From Paenibacillus cellulositrophicus (lineage in GTDB: Bacteria; Bacillota; Bacilli; Paenibacillales; Paenibacillaceae): DNA of 64,000 nucleotides. Positions 26,923 through 34,722 of this stretch are shown one piece after another (the first letter of the stretch is position 1; every line of letters begins with the position of its first letter). The translations under genes and the position numbers were made by a program. The notes beneath the pieces are model-generated. The model saw nothing but the letters and a program-made list of their open reading frames with translations. It was not told the origin of the DNA and made no database searches. Location of the stretch: assembly GCF_009363095.1 (NCBI RefSeq), contig NZ_CP045296.1:744001-808000 (forward strand). The letters are read 5' to 3'.

Positions 26923-27567
26923 ATGAACGTACTGATTATCGGAGCCAATGGCCAGATTGGCCGGCATCTTGTAAGAAAGCTGCAGGAATCCAACAAGCAC
27001 AATGCCATCGCAATGGTACGAAGCGACGAGCAGAAAGCGGCATTTGAAGAGCAGGGTGTGCAAGCGGTGCTTGCTGACCTGGAAGGAAGTATTGATGAGA
27101 TTGCCCGCGCTGCCGAGGGGGCGGATGCAGTTGTATTTACTGCAGGCTCGGGCGGCCATACAGGAGCCGATAAGACGATGATGATTGATTTGGATGGTGC
27201 AATCAAGTCGGTAGAGGCTGCCAAACAAACTGGGGTGCGCCGCTTCATCATGGTGAGCGCGATCGGGGTCCATCACCGCGAGCTTTGGATGGAGAGCGCG
27301 CCTTATTACAGCGCCGCGAAGCATTATGCGGATATTTGGCTCGAGCAGAGCGGCCTAGACTATACGATTGTTCGCCCAGGAGGGCTGATCAATGAACCCG
27401 GAACAGGGAAGGTCACCGCGGCAGTTGATCTGGATCGGGGGAAAATTCCCCGCGAAGATGTGGCTGAGGCTATACTTGCATCATTGGAAAATCCTCATAC
27501 CGTCGGTAAAGCTTTTGATATAATTAGTGGCGAAACCCCAATCATGGAAGCGTTAAACGCGTTATAA
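26923..27567 (+). CDS. NAD(P)-binding SDR-like protein (YhfK type)
   Basis: A 214-residue atypical short-chain dehydrogenase. The dinucleotide-binding loop 'IIGANGQIGRHL' is at the N-terminus and 'FIMVSAIGVH' marks the active-site strand. The 'YYSAAKHYADIWLEQSGLDYTIVRPGG' segment (27304-27384) is typical of the YhfK/YwnB subgroup. The function in this subgroup is poorly defined. Start ATG with AAGGAAGG upstream. Confidence 0.85.
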   Translation: MNVLIIGANGQIGRHLVRKLQESNKHNAIAMVRSDEQKAAFEEQGVQAVLADLEGSIDEIARAAEGADAVVFTAGSGGHTGADKTMMIDLDGAIKSVEAAKQTGVRRFIMVSAIGVHHRELWMESAPYYSAAKHYADIWLEQSGLDYTIVRPGGLINEPGTGKVTAAVDLDRGKIPREDVAEAILASLENPHTVGKAFDIISGETPIMEALNAL

Positions 27568-27625
27568 TCACCGTAAGTTCCGTAGGGTTTTATCCCGCTT
27601 ATCTCTATAGAAAACCAAGTTTATC

Positions 27626-27653
27626 AAAGCCGCTGAATAAGCGGTTTTTTTCT
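27626..27653 (+). terminator. Intrinsic terminator after the SDR-like gene
   Basis: A GC core CCGCT/AGCGG extended by A-T and G-T pairs, a 5-nt loop and seven T. Confidence 0.75.
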
Positions 27654-27828
27654 GTAGCGTCATGCCTGTTACTCAGTCCCATGAGCGTGGCTCTAAGGGA
27701 AAAGGTCGAATGGATCAAGGAGGATAACCGATCGTTATCACGAAGTAAAAAAAGATTCCGAATTGTTTTTCGCCAATTTATATCTAGTACCAATATGCCG
27801 AGTATTTCGAAAGGGAGCGGATAATCGC

Positions 27829-28683
27829 ATGCATCGTCATCCATCGTATAATTTGCTGCTTCACGACGACGAAGAACTAGCAGAATATCTAGGCAGCCCG
27901 GTCTCACAACGGCTCACCATTCACGAGTGGCCATTATCGTGTGTTCAGCGCATGGTTACGGAGCAGGGAGGCCGCTACATTTATAAAGTTCAGGCTCCGC
28001 CGACGCTGGAAGCCCAATTTTATGCTCGTGCCCAATCTCCGCTCCTGGTGCCGGTTCGCGTGATTGAAGCGAAGGACAATATGACGGCTATGCTAATGGA
28101 AGAAATCCAGTCGCCGCGACTGAAGGACATTCCTTTAAAAGATTCGGAGGCAGCCACCATCGCCAATGATCTGATAGACATGATCTCACAGATCCATGGA
28201 GATTTGCCTGTCATGTTCGACATCAGTACGGAAGAAGGATGGGCCGCATATATCGAGGGTGCTCTTCATGATATTTCCGAATGTATTCATGAAGGAAGCT
28301 TCAAGGAAGTGGACATCGGCAAGGTCAACAAATTGCGAGAGTGGAGTCAAGCCCCGGCATTGCTTACCGAACTCCGTTCACCTTCAGGATATGTTCATGC
28401 AGACCTTAAAGCGGAAAATGTGCTGGTGACAAACGACGGGTACCGGGTCCTCGACTGGCAGCGCCCGATTCGGGGGCCGGTATCGCTGGATGCTGCAACT
28501 TTATTACATTCGCTGGGGATTGATCCTGTTCGTTACGTCCCCATCGGCATTATGCAAATCTATCATTTCCTGCATCTCGCATGGTATGCCCAAGCGGCCA
28601 GGAAATGGGTTCCTCAGGGGAAGCCGTGGTTCGACCGCCTTATTGCCGAAATTGCTCGCGACCTCGAGCTGAAGCAGATCTAA
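27829..28683 (+). CDS. Aminoglycoside phosphotransferase-fold kinase
   Basis: A 284-residue protein with the APH/choline-kinase fold. The Brenner motif is 'YVHADLKAENVL', where the Asp is the catalytic base, and the metal-binding motif is 'VLDWQRPIRGP', where DWQ replaces the usual DFE or DWE. The N-terminal ATP-binding Lys is probably in 'RYIYKVQAP'. ATG 27829 follows AAGGGAG. The substrate is unknown; close families phosphorylate aminoglycosides, homoserine or sugars. Confidence 0.8.
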   Translation: MHRHPSYNLLLHDDEELAEYLGSPVSQRLTIHEWPLSCVQRMVTEQGGRYIYKVQAPPTLEAQFYARAQSPLLVPVRVIEAKDNMTAMLMEEIQSPRLKDIPLKDSEAATIANDLIDMISQIHGDLPVMFDISTEEGWAAYIEGALHDISECIHEGSFKEVDIGKVNKLREWSQAPALLTELRSPSGYVHADLKAENVLVTNDGYRVLDWQRPIRGPVSLDAATLLHSLGIDPVRYVPIGIMQIYHFLHLAWYAQAARKWVPQGKPWFDRLIAEIARDLELKQI

Positions 28684-28792
28684 CATAGCAGCGACCAACC
28701 CCAATAACAAAAGCTACCGGGCATCGTGCGAACTTACCTCTATCATGCTGATGAAGCTCGTCTCGACCGAAACGTTCCTGATACGTTAACTA

Positions 28793-28838
28793 TAAGACAC
28801 CTCTTGCATGCCCATGAGGCATTTTTAGAGGTGCCTTA
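28793..28838. terminator. Bidirectional stem-loop between convergent genes
   Basis: TAAGACACCTCT pairs with AGAGGTGCCTTA (one mismatch) around a 22-nt loop, between the kinase gene and the convergent DJ-1/PfpI gene. Confidence 0.55.
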
Positions 28839-28905
28839 TTATGTTCATAACTACATTTTCAGCTCAGGCGACGATCTTTGACCTAATTAAAAGAACAGCG
28901 TTCGC

Positions 28906-29685
28906 TCATTTTACAGCCGTATTCTTGAAAAAGTCGATGGGCGCCGTGCCTTCGGCTTTCCATACCGTGCCGCGCTGCTCGTACTGGAATAAGTTTTCTA
29001 CAGCGTTAGCGATCTGCGGCCCCAACTCGCGTTCGACCAAATATAGAGCTACGTCCAATCCCGAAGTCACGCCTCCGCCGCTGACCAGGCGTGGTCCATC
29101 CTCAACAACTCTGGCCTCTACCGGGATTGCGCCCGCCGCACCTAACGCAGCCATGCCAATCGGATTAGTCACGGCATGCCGGTCTTTCAGCAGTCCATCC
29201 ATCGCAAGCAATAAGGAACCTCCGCATACCGTTGCTACCGTCACTTCTTTATCGTCCATTGCCTGTTTGATCATGCTGGTTAAGGACGTTTGCTTCGCCT
29301 TCCAAAGAAGGTTCGGAATGGTATCAGGAGTATTTCCCGCCGGCTTGCCAGCAGCACCAGGCACCACAATAATTCCCGGTTGATGGGGGTCCAGCTTGGA
29401 TTTCGCTTCGAGAGAGGGTCCACCCAGTCCGCTCGGAACAGAACGCTTGCCTTCTGCAGACACCAGTTCGACCGTCACTTTGTCACCAGAATACATACCC
29501 GCAGCGGTAAATACTTCATAGGGCGCCAAGGCGTCGAGCAAATCGAATCCATCGAACAGCACGACTTGAACATGAAGATTATCCTTCCTGTTTTGATTGT
29601 CTGGTGCAGCAGTCGCACTTGCGGCGGGAACAGCCAGACTGAGTACCAATGCCAATGACAAAAATAAGGCAAACATCTTTCTCAT
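28906..29685 (-). CDS. Secreted DJ-1/PfpI-family protein
   Basis: A 259-residue class I glutamine-amidotransferase-like protein with an N-terminal export signal ('MFALFLSLALVLSLAVPAA', cleavage near 'ASATA'). The nucleophile elbow is 'VATVCGGSLLLA' (Cys), and the conserved 'VVLFDGFDLLDALAPYEVF' is the N-terminal strand of the ThiJ/PfpI and isonitrile-hydratase-like subgroup. ATG 29685 has AAAGGAAG upstream; the longer frame from 29724 would put 13 extra polar residues before the signal. Export of this fold is uncommon, since most homologues are cytoplasmic. Confidence 0.82.
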   Translation of the reverse strand: MRKMFALFLSLALVLSLAVPAASATAAPDNQNRKDNLHVQVVLFDGFDLLDALAPYEVFTAAGMYSGDKVTVELVSAEGKRSVPSGLGGPSLEAKSKLDPHQPGIIVVPGAAGKPAGNTPDTIPNLLWKAKQTSLTSMIKQAMDDKEVTVATVCGGSLLLAMDGLLKDRHAVTNPIGMAALGAAGAIPVEARVVEDGPRLVSGGGVTSGLDVALYLVERELGPQIANAVENLFQYEQRGTVWKAEGTAPIDFFKNTAVK

Positions 29686-30003
29686 TTCTGAATCTTCCTT
29701 TCTCTTCGCACCAAGCCCAGGCAATATAGCTCATGCGTTTTTTATTAGCAGTAGAATCATATCAAGCGAATATCACAAACGGCGTTCTATAAAAGTCACA
29801 AAAGGATCAACAACTCCTCACAATCCATGGAGCCATGAAAATATGAAAATCTTGACTCCAAAACGAGAACAATCCTTAACCCATCGCACTAAAGCAAACT
29901 CTATAATAAAACTTGTCATAAACAATCTTAAGCCTTGGACGGTTAAAGCACAGGAGATTTATTTTACAGAATGTTTTTTGCGCGGATGAAGGAGGCGTTA
30001 TAC
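29686..30003. other. 318-nt intergenic region, divergent promoters
   Basis: AT-rich spacer between the DJ-1/PfpI gene (minus) and the Ycf48-like gene (plus). A TATAAT at 29902-29907 could be the -10 box of the plus-strand gene, but no good -35 lies 16-18 nt upstream. I see no RNA gene or coding remnant. Confidence 0.4.
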
Positions 30004-32013
30004 ATGAGAATAAGACGCAGGCATTTCAGAGCAGCAGTCCTTGTGTCCATTTTGGCAGCCGTTCTTACGGGGTGTGCTAAAGGGGCGGAACCAGCAGCGG
30101 CCGCGCTGTCTTCGGCTGATATCCCCATTCAGCCGCAGCAGGGAAAGGAGCTCATTTGGAACGGGAATACCCCGTATGATCTCCCGGTCATCGATTTCGT
30201 CGATTCAAAAACGGGATTTGCGGTCAAAGAGCGCACTGACACTCAACTATGGCTGCTGTCCACCCAGGACGGCGGAACGCATTGGCAGGAACAGAATTTG
30301 CCTGGGAAGTATATACGCAGCCTGGATTTTATCAATGTCAAAACCGGGTATGCTTTGGTCGAAGACAACTGTTCCAGTAGCGCAGGACAACTGCGGTGCA
30401 AACGGATCAGCCTGCTGAAAACCGGGGACGGCGGCCGCACCTGGAACACAAAATGGAAGTCCGAATCCCAAGAGGACCACAGCGAAGGCAATCCCATTCT
30501 GCGGAAATTGTCGTTCGTAAATGAGGAAAGCGGCGCGATGCTCGTAAACGGCCGCCTGCTTCTCACACAGGATGGGGGAAATCATTTTCAAACGGCTGTG
30601 TTTGGAATCAAGGACTTCAAACCGATCAGCACCAGTTTCCCGAAAGCCGGCACCGGCTATGTGGTCGGTACGGTCGGCAAGGATGATACCAAGCTTGCTG
30701 TTGTAAAGACTAATAATGGTGGGCGGACATGGTCCAAACAGCTGGATCTCTCTGCGAAGGATTCGCCATTGTCCGCCTTTCAAATCCAGTTTGCGAGTGA
30801 AAATACCGGTTGGCTCCTGACAAATGAGAAGGGGATGCTCAGCGGGGACGTCTATCGTACCGTTGACGGAGGTAAGCATTGGACTAAAATGAGCACACAG
30901 CGGACGGGTCGTCCTTATGTAAACGGTATTCAGCTGATCGACGGGAAATCCGGCGTAATATCGCTGCACCCGGGCGCGGGACCGATCGAAGGAGGCATTT
31001 GGCTGACAAAGGACGGCGGCCGCAGCTTTACCAGTGTGAGCAAGGCGGTGGCAGTAAATCAGGTACAGATGGTGTCCGCTAAAGCAATATGGGCCGCCGT
31101 CGACGGGATGAACGGCTCCGATTTTCTCATTCACTCGACTGACGGGGGAATAAGCTGGCAGGAGTCTTATCCGCTATCCGAGCCGTATGGCAATCCGACG
31201 GAGGACATGGCTTTTATCAATCGTCAACTCGGATTTGGCATCGGGACCCAGCTGGACAGCGGTAAGGTCCTGAAAACGATCGACGGTGGGGCGAGCTGGA
31301 AGATCATCGCTTCCCTGGATTTTTATATCCGGGTTGAGAAAATCAGCTTTGTCAGTGAGAAAGAAGGCTTCATGATGGCCTTCCGGGATAAAGACCCCCA
31401 GCATGTTTTATTGAAAACCCAGGATGGCGGGCTCACCTGGCATGAAGTTTCCAGCGAATCGCTGAACAACCTGGGGATCGCCGACGTTTCCGCCTTCCGG
31501 TTTTTTGACATAAAACATGGCGTCTTGTTCGCAACAGGAGAAGGGAAGGCTATTTATCGCACTTCGGATGGCGGAAAGACTTGGGGCAAAACGCTGGTGA
31601 GCAAAGAAATTAGTGAGATGCAAGTCTCCTTGACCTCCTATACCAGTGGATGGCTGCTGAAGCAGACGGACACCAAGGGAAGTCTTGAGCTCATTCGGTT
31701 CGGTGCGGACCATTCGGAGGAGACGGTATTGACGCTGGACAAGGACTGGTATCCGGATGCGGTGTATTTTAGCGATGAAACGCACGGATATATGCTTTTT
31801 GAAGATTTCGAAGCCACAGACGGTGTGATCACCCGCCTACTGACGACGAATGACGGGGGCCGAACCTGGACGGATCATCCTTTTCCCGCAGATGCCGAGA
31901 CGGTAGACGTCCGATCGATTGGCTTTTCCGATCCGCAGCATGGCTGGATTCAGTTCCTGCAGGGAACTGCCATAACGGCTGATGGCGGGCTGAGCTGGTC
32001 CGTTCAGCAGTGA
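30004..32013 (+). CDS. Ycf48/BNR-repeat lipoprotein with 12 'DGG' repeats
   Basis: A 669-residue exported lipoprotein (lipobox 'VLTGC', Cys23). The rest is a beta-propeller-type array with twelve visible copies of the 'T.DGG..W' Asp-box motif ('TQDGGTHWQ', 'TGDGGRTWN', 'TNNGGRTWS', 'TVDGGKHWT', 'TIDGGASWK', 'TSDGGKTWG', 'TNDGGRTWT' and others). Twelve motifs suggest two propeller domains. Family members include photosystem assembly factor Ycf48 and sialidase-like or sortilin-like surface proteins; here a cell-surface binding or scaffold role is all one can infer. ATG 30004 is chosen for the AAGGAGG 7 nt upstream. The gene has its own terminator. Confidence 0.85.
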   Translation: MRIRRRHFRAAVLVSILAAVLTGCAKGAEPAAAALSSADIPIQPQQGKELIWNGNTPYDLPVIDFVDSKTGFAVKERTDTQLWLLSTQDGGTHWQEQNLPGKYIRSLDFINVKTGYALVEDNCSSSAGQLRCKRISLLKTGDGGRTWNTKWKSESQEDHSEGNPILRKLSFVNEESGAMLVNGRLLLTQDGGNHFQTAVFGIKDFKPISTSFPKAGTGYVVGTVGKDDTKLAVVKTNNGGRTWSKQLDLSAKDSPLSAFQIQFASENTGWLLTNEKGMLSGDVYRTVDGGKHWTKMSTQRTGRPYVNGIQLIDGKSGVISLHPGAGPIEGGIWLTKDGGRSFTSVSKAVAVNQVQMVSAKAIWAAVDGMNGSDFLIHSTDGGISWQESYPLSEPYGNPTEDMAFINRQLGFGIGTQLDSGKVLKTIDGGASWKIIASLDFYIRVEKISFVSEKEGFMMAFRDKDPQHVLLKTQDGGLTWHEVSSESLNNLGIADVSAFRFFDIKHGVLFATGEGKAIYRTSDGGKTWGKTLVSKEISEMQVSLTSYTSGWLLKQTDTKGSLELIRFGADHSEETVLTLDKDWYPDAVYFSDETHGYMLFEDFEATDGVITRLLTTNDGGRTWTDHPFPADAETVDVRSIGFSDPQHGWIQFLQGTAITADGGLSWSVQQ

Positions 32014-32068
32014 TCATCGACAGGGCTAGCCGGAAATCGGAGAAGCTGAAAACATGTGCCCATTTGCT

Positions 32069-32092
32069 GCCGCCAAACGGCGGCTTTTTTTT
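32069..32092 (+). terminator. Intrinsic terminator after the Ycf48-like gene
   Basis: GCCGCC and GGCGGC with a 4-nt loop, followed by eight T. Confidence 0.9.
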
Positions 32093-32110
32093 ATCCTTCA
32101 CTTGAACTAA

Positions 32111-32329
32111 AATCTAATTAAATTTAAAGGAATCGTTCGTTACGCCTTTGAAGAAATAAGGTTAAACCGCGTATTTGCGCGTCATTTTGGCGGGAATCCC
32201 GCTTCGGGCAAAGTGATGGTTAAGGTAGGGATGAAATATGAAGGCACGTTACGACAGCATGCTAAAAAGAAGGGGAAGTACGAGGATCTTGTGTATTACG
32301 GACTGTTGAAAGAGGAGTACCTTTCTTGA
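32111..32329 (+). pseudogene. Remnant of a GNAT (RimJ/RimL-type) N-acetyltransferase
   Basis: The frame encodes the C-terminal ~66 residues of a GNAT acetyltransferase. 'EEIRLNRVFARHFGGNPAS' is the motif A acetyl-CoA region, and 'VMVKVGMKYEGTLRQHAKKK' plus 'YEDLVYYGLLKEEY' are the hallmark C-terminal strands. No start codon or ribosome-binding site is suitable, and a stop lies immediately upstream at 32108-32110. About 110 N-terminal residues of the family are missing. It is therefore a decaying gene fragment, not the end of the neighbouring gene. Confidence 0.8.
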
Positions 32330-32334
32330 AATGA

Positions 32335-32371
32335 CCGGCAGCGGGTCACATGCAGCATGACCGGCTGCCGG
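32335..32371. terminator. Strong stem-loop, possible bidirectional terminator
   Basis: CCGGCAGC/GCTGCCGG plus an inner GGTCA/TGACC around a 9-nt loop. It lies at the 3' end of the minus-strand importer operon and after the GNAT remnant. No T-run follows on either strand. Confidence 0.5.
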
Positions 32372-32424
32372 AAAGTACTAAATTAAAGAACGGATTGCAC
32401 GCGGAGAGTTGAATTCGCCAACGG

Positions 32425-33930
32425 CTACCTGCTGACAACACGCCATGCATTCAGCTGTCTCTGTACTTCTTTACGTACTTCATCAATGCCCGCCTGTTTC
32501 AGTTCATGATTAAACTTGGGGAGAATCGCGCCAACATCGACGGAGCCCGTCATCAGGCTGGGGTAGTATTTCTGCCAGACCATCTCAATGTTATCGGTTT
32601 GAGCCGTCATTTTGCTAAGATCCGGCGTAAATCCGAGCACGGCCGATTTGACGACTCCGGCGTTATATTGACGGAACTGCTCCCATTTATCGAGGGGATC
32701 CGGGTAGTCGCCGCCCATCGTATTCAGGATAAACCAATTCCCTTGAGTATACTGGACTCCAGCATAACGGGACGAGGCATCGGCTCCATCCTTATCTTTT
32801 GAGGTGATGGGGACAACCTGGCCTTTGTCATCAAGCGTGTAGTGCACGCCCTCAATACCGTAATTAAATAAATTCCGTATTTCCGAATCTGTGTTTAGCA
32901 GATTCAAAAACTTGATGCTCTCGGCGGGATGCTTGGTGTTGGCATTGACCGCCATAATTCCTCCCCGGACCGATTCCGTGGTGACAACGCTCGGCGTGAC
33001 GGGATTCGCCACAACCTTGTAGCCGCGGTCCTTACTCCAAGTCGTCTCCGAAAGGGGACCGCCGCCGGAGGATTTCCAGAATACTTTGGCTCCCCGCTTC
33101 AAGCCTCCAGGCTCCCGCAGCGCGGCGTCCTTGTTAATGAAGCCAGCCTTGTAATAACGTCGCAGCGTATCCAGAATCTGCCGCGCTTCCTTCGTTTCGA
33201 ATATATTGACGACCTGGGCGCTCGGATCCAGCGATTTGATCATTAAGGGAATTTTGTTGTTCATGATATATTCATAGCCATCGAGTGCAAAGAAATTGTG
33301 CGAATCCCGATCAAGCTCCATCGGCACGTAATCCGGTTCTTTTTGTTGAATCATCCGAAGAAGAGGTTCAAGCGATTCCAACGTATCGTACTTGGAGATG
33401 TCGATATGGTATTTATCCACGATGGAAGCAGGGTACATCCACTGATCGCGCACAGCCAGCTCCTTATTGGTAGGAATGCCATATATGCCGCCGTCATTCA
33501 TGCGAACTCCCTGCCAAAAGATCGGATCAACCTCGTCGTACATCTCCTTGCCCAGTCCCTGAAGGTAGTCATCCAGCCTCAGCCAGGCACCGCGCATCGC
33601 CGTGGGGGCGTAATCGGGAACAAAGGCGATGTCGAATGGACTGCCGGCGGAGATGAGCGTGTGCAGCCGATCTTCATATTCCTGCCAACCGACCTTGATA
33701 TACGTGACGGTGACGCCGATTTTGGGTGCCATGATTTCGTTGATCTTATCGTTCACGAGCTGCAAATCCTTATCAGGTTCTCCAATCGTATAATAAATCA
33801 GATTGACCGGTGCGCCGTCATCGGAGTCGCTATTTTGGCCGGACTGACGAAAGCAGCCTGTCGACGATAAGAGCAGCAGAATCAGAGAGAGGGTCATTAA
33901 GACCGGCTTGCGTCTATAATTCATAACCAC
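32425..33930 (-). CDS. Second solute-binding lipoprotein of the minus-strand importer locus
   Basis: A 501-residue LplA-family binding protein with lipobox 'LLSSTGC'. 'INEIMAPKIGVTVTYIKVGWQEYEDRLHTLISAGSPFDIAF' (33743-33621) is the conserved N-terminal lobe. The GTG at 33930 has AAAGGAGG with 7 nt spacing and is preferred over TTG 33936 or ATG 33924. It lies 30 nt after the YesN gene, so the sensory pair sits between two binding-protein genes. It could extend substrate range or act as a co-sensor with the YesM kinase. Confidence 0.88.
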   Translation of the reverse strand: MVMNYRRKPVLMTLSLILLLLSSTGCFRQSGQNSDSDDGAPVNLIYYTIGEPDKDLQLVNDKINEIMAPKIGVTVTYIKVGWQEYEDRLHTLISAGSPFDIAFVPDYAPTAMRGAWLRLDDYLQGLGKEMYDEVDPIFWQGVRMNDGGIYGIPTNKELAVRDQWMYPASIVDKYHIDISKYDTLESLEPLLRMIQQKEPDYVPMELDRDSHNFFALDGYEYIMNNKIPLMIKSLDPSAQVVNIFETKEARQILDTLRRYYKAGFINKDAALREPGGLKRGAKVFWKSSGGGPLSETTWSKDRGYKVVANPVTPSVVTTESVRGGIMAVNANTKHPAESIKFLNLLNTDSEIRNLFNYGIEGVHYTLDDKGQVVPITSKDKDGADASSRYAGVQYTQGNWFILNTMGGDYPDPLDKWEQFRQYNAGVVKSAVLGFTPDLSKMTAQTDNIEMVWQKYYPSLMTGSVDVGAILPKFNHELKQAGIDEVRKEVQRQLNAWRVVSR

Positions 33931-33960
33931 CAGCAACCTCCTTTCTGAAAAGTACGCAGC

Positions 33961-34722
33961 TTAAGCTTTTCCGCGGAGCTCGGAAGGAGATTTTCCGAAA
34001 AAGCTATGAAAGTGCGTATAGAAATAATTGAGATTGTTGTAGCCGACGGAAAACGCGATATAAGATATTTTTTCTTCGGTTGAACGGATTCGGTCCTCTG
34101 CGAGCAGCATTCGGTATGCCATGAGGTACTCCGAAAACTTCATACCGGTCTCTTTAAGAAACAGCTGTCCCAGGTAAGTACTGTTCATTTGGAAGCGCTC
34201 CGCTACGGATTTTAACGTTATGTTCTGGGCGTATTCCATCTTGATCATCAGCAAAATGCGGTTGACCAGCTTGGAGAGGTGCTCATATTGAACCCCTAAT
34301 ACGGAATCTCTGTTCAGGTCCTCGCTGTTCTTATCGCCGATCGTACCGTTAAGATCCTCGACAATGATTTTCTCAATGACTTGCTGCAGCTTGGTGCGCT
34401 CCACCGGTTTGAGCAGATAGTCTTTGACGCCGCAGCGAATGGCTTCCTGAGCATATTTGAATTCACTATAGCCGCTCATAATAATGTATTTCGTCGGGAT
34501 CTTAAATTCGTTAAGCCTGCTGATGGTCTCATACCCGAGCGTCTTGCCAATGCAGACATCAAAGATGGCCACGTCCGGCTGCAGGTCAACCACTTTGGTC
34601 ATGGCTTCCTCAGTCGTTTCACACGTTTCAATGCGGCCAAACCCGTATTGGTTCCAGTCCAGTATCCGTTTCATGCCTTCCAAAATTTGAGGCTCGTCAT
34701 CCACAATCATCAACTTGTACAT
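33961..34722 (-). CDS. YesN-type response regulator (receiver + AraC DNA-binding domain)
   Basis: A 253-residue regulator that is short for the class because the long central linker is missing. The receiver has Asp8/Asp9 acidic pocket residues and phospho-acceptor Asp55 ('VAIFDVC'). 'YLLKPVERTKL' carries the conserved Lys-Pro pair. The C-terminal ~100 residues are an AraC double helix-turn-helix ('FQMNSTYLGQLFLKETG', 'VGYNNLNYFYTHFHSFFG'). GAGGTGA lies 6 nt before ATG 34722. The start lies inside the kinase coding region (26-nt overlap), so the two are translationally coupled. Confidence 0.92.
   Translation of the reverse strand: MYKLMIVDDEPQILEGMKRILDWNQYGFGRIETCETTEEAMTKVVDLQPDVAIFDVCIGKTLGYETISRLNEFKIPTKYIIMSGYSEFKYAQEAIRCGVKDYLLKPVERTKLQQVIEKIIVEDLNGTIGDKNSEDLNRDSVLGVQYEHLSKLVNRILLMIKMEYAQNITLKSVAERFQMNSTYLGQLFLKETGMKFSEYLMAYRMLLAEDRIRSTEEKISYIAFSVGYNNLNYFYTHFHSFFGKSPSELRGKA

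Noticed and set aside
27681..27824. 47-codon plus-strand frame rich in basic residues between the SDR-like and APH-fold genes
   Set aside because: No ribosome-binding site and no recognisable family; it could be a decayed fragment but cannot be supported.
30247..31134. 295-codon minus-strand frame inside the Ycf48-like gene
   Set aside because: The plus frame has a lipobox, ribosome-binding site and twelve repeat motifs; the antisense frame has none.
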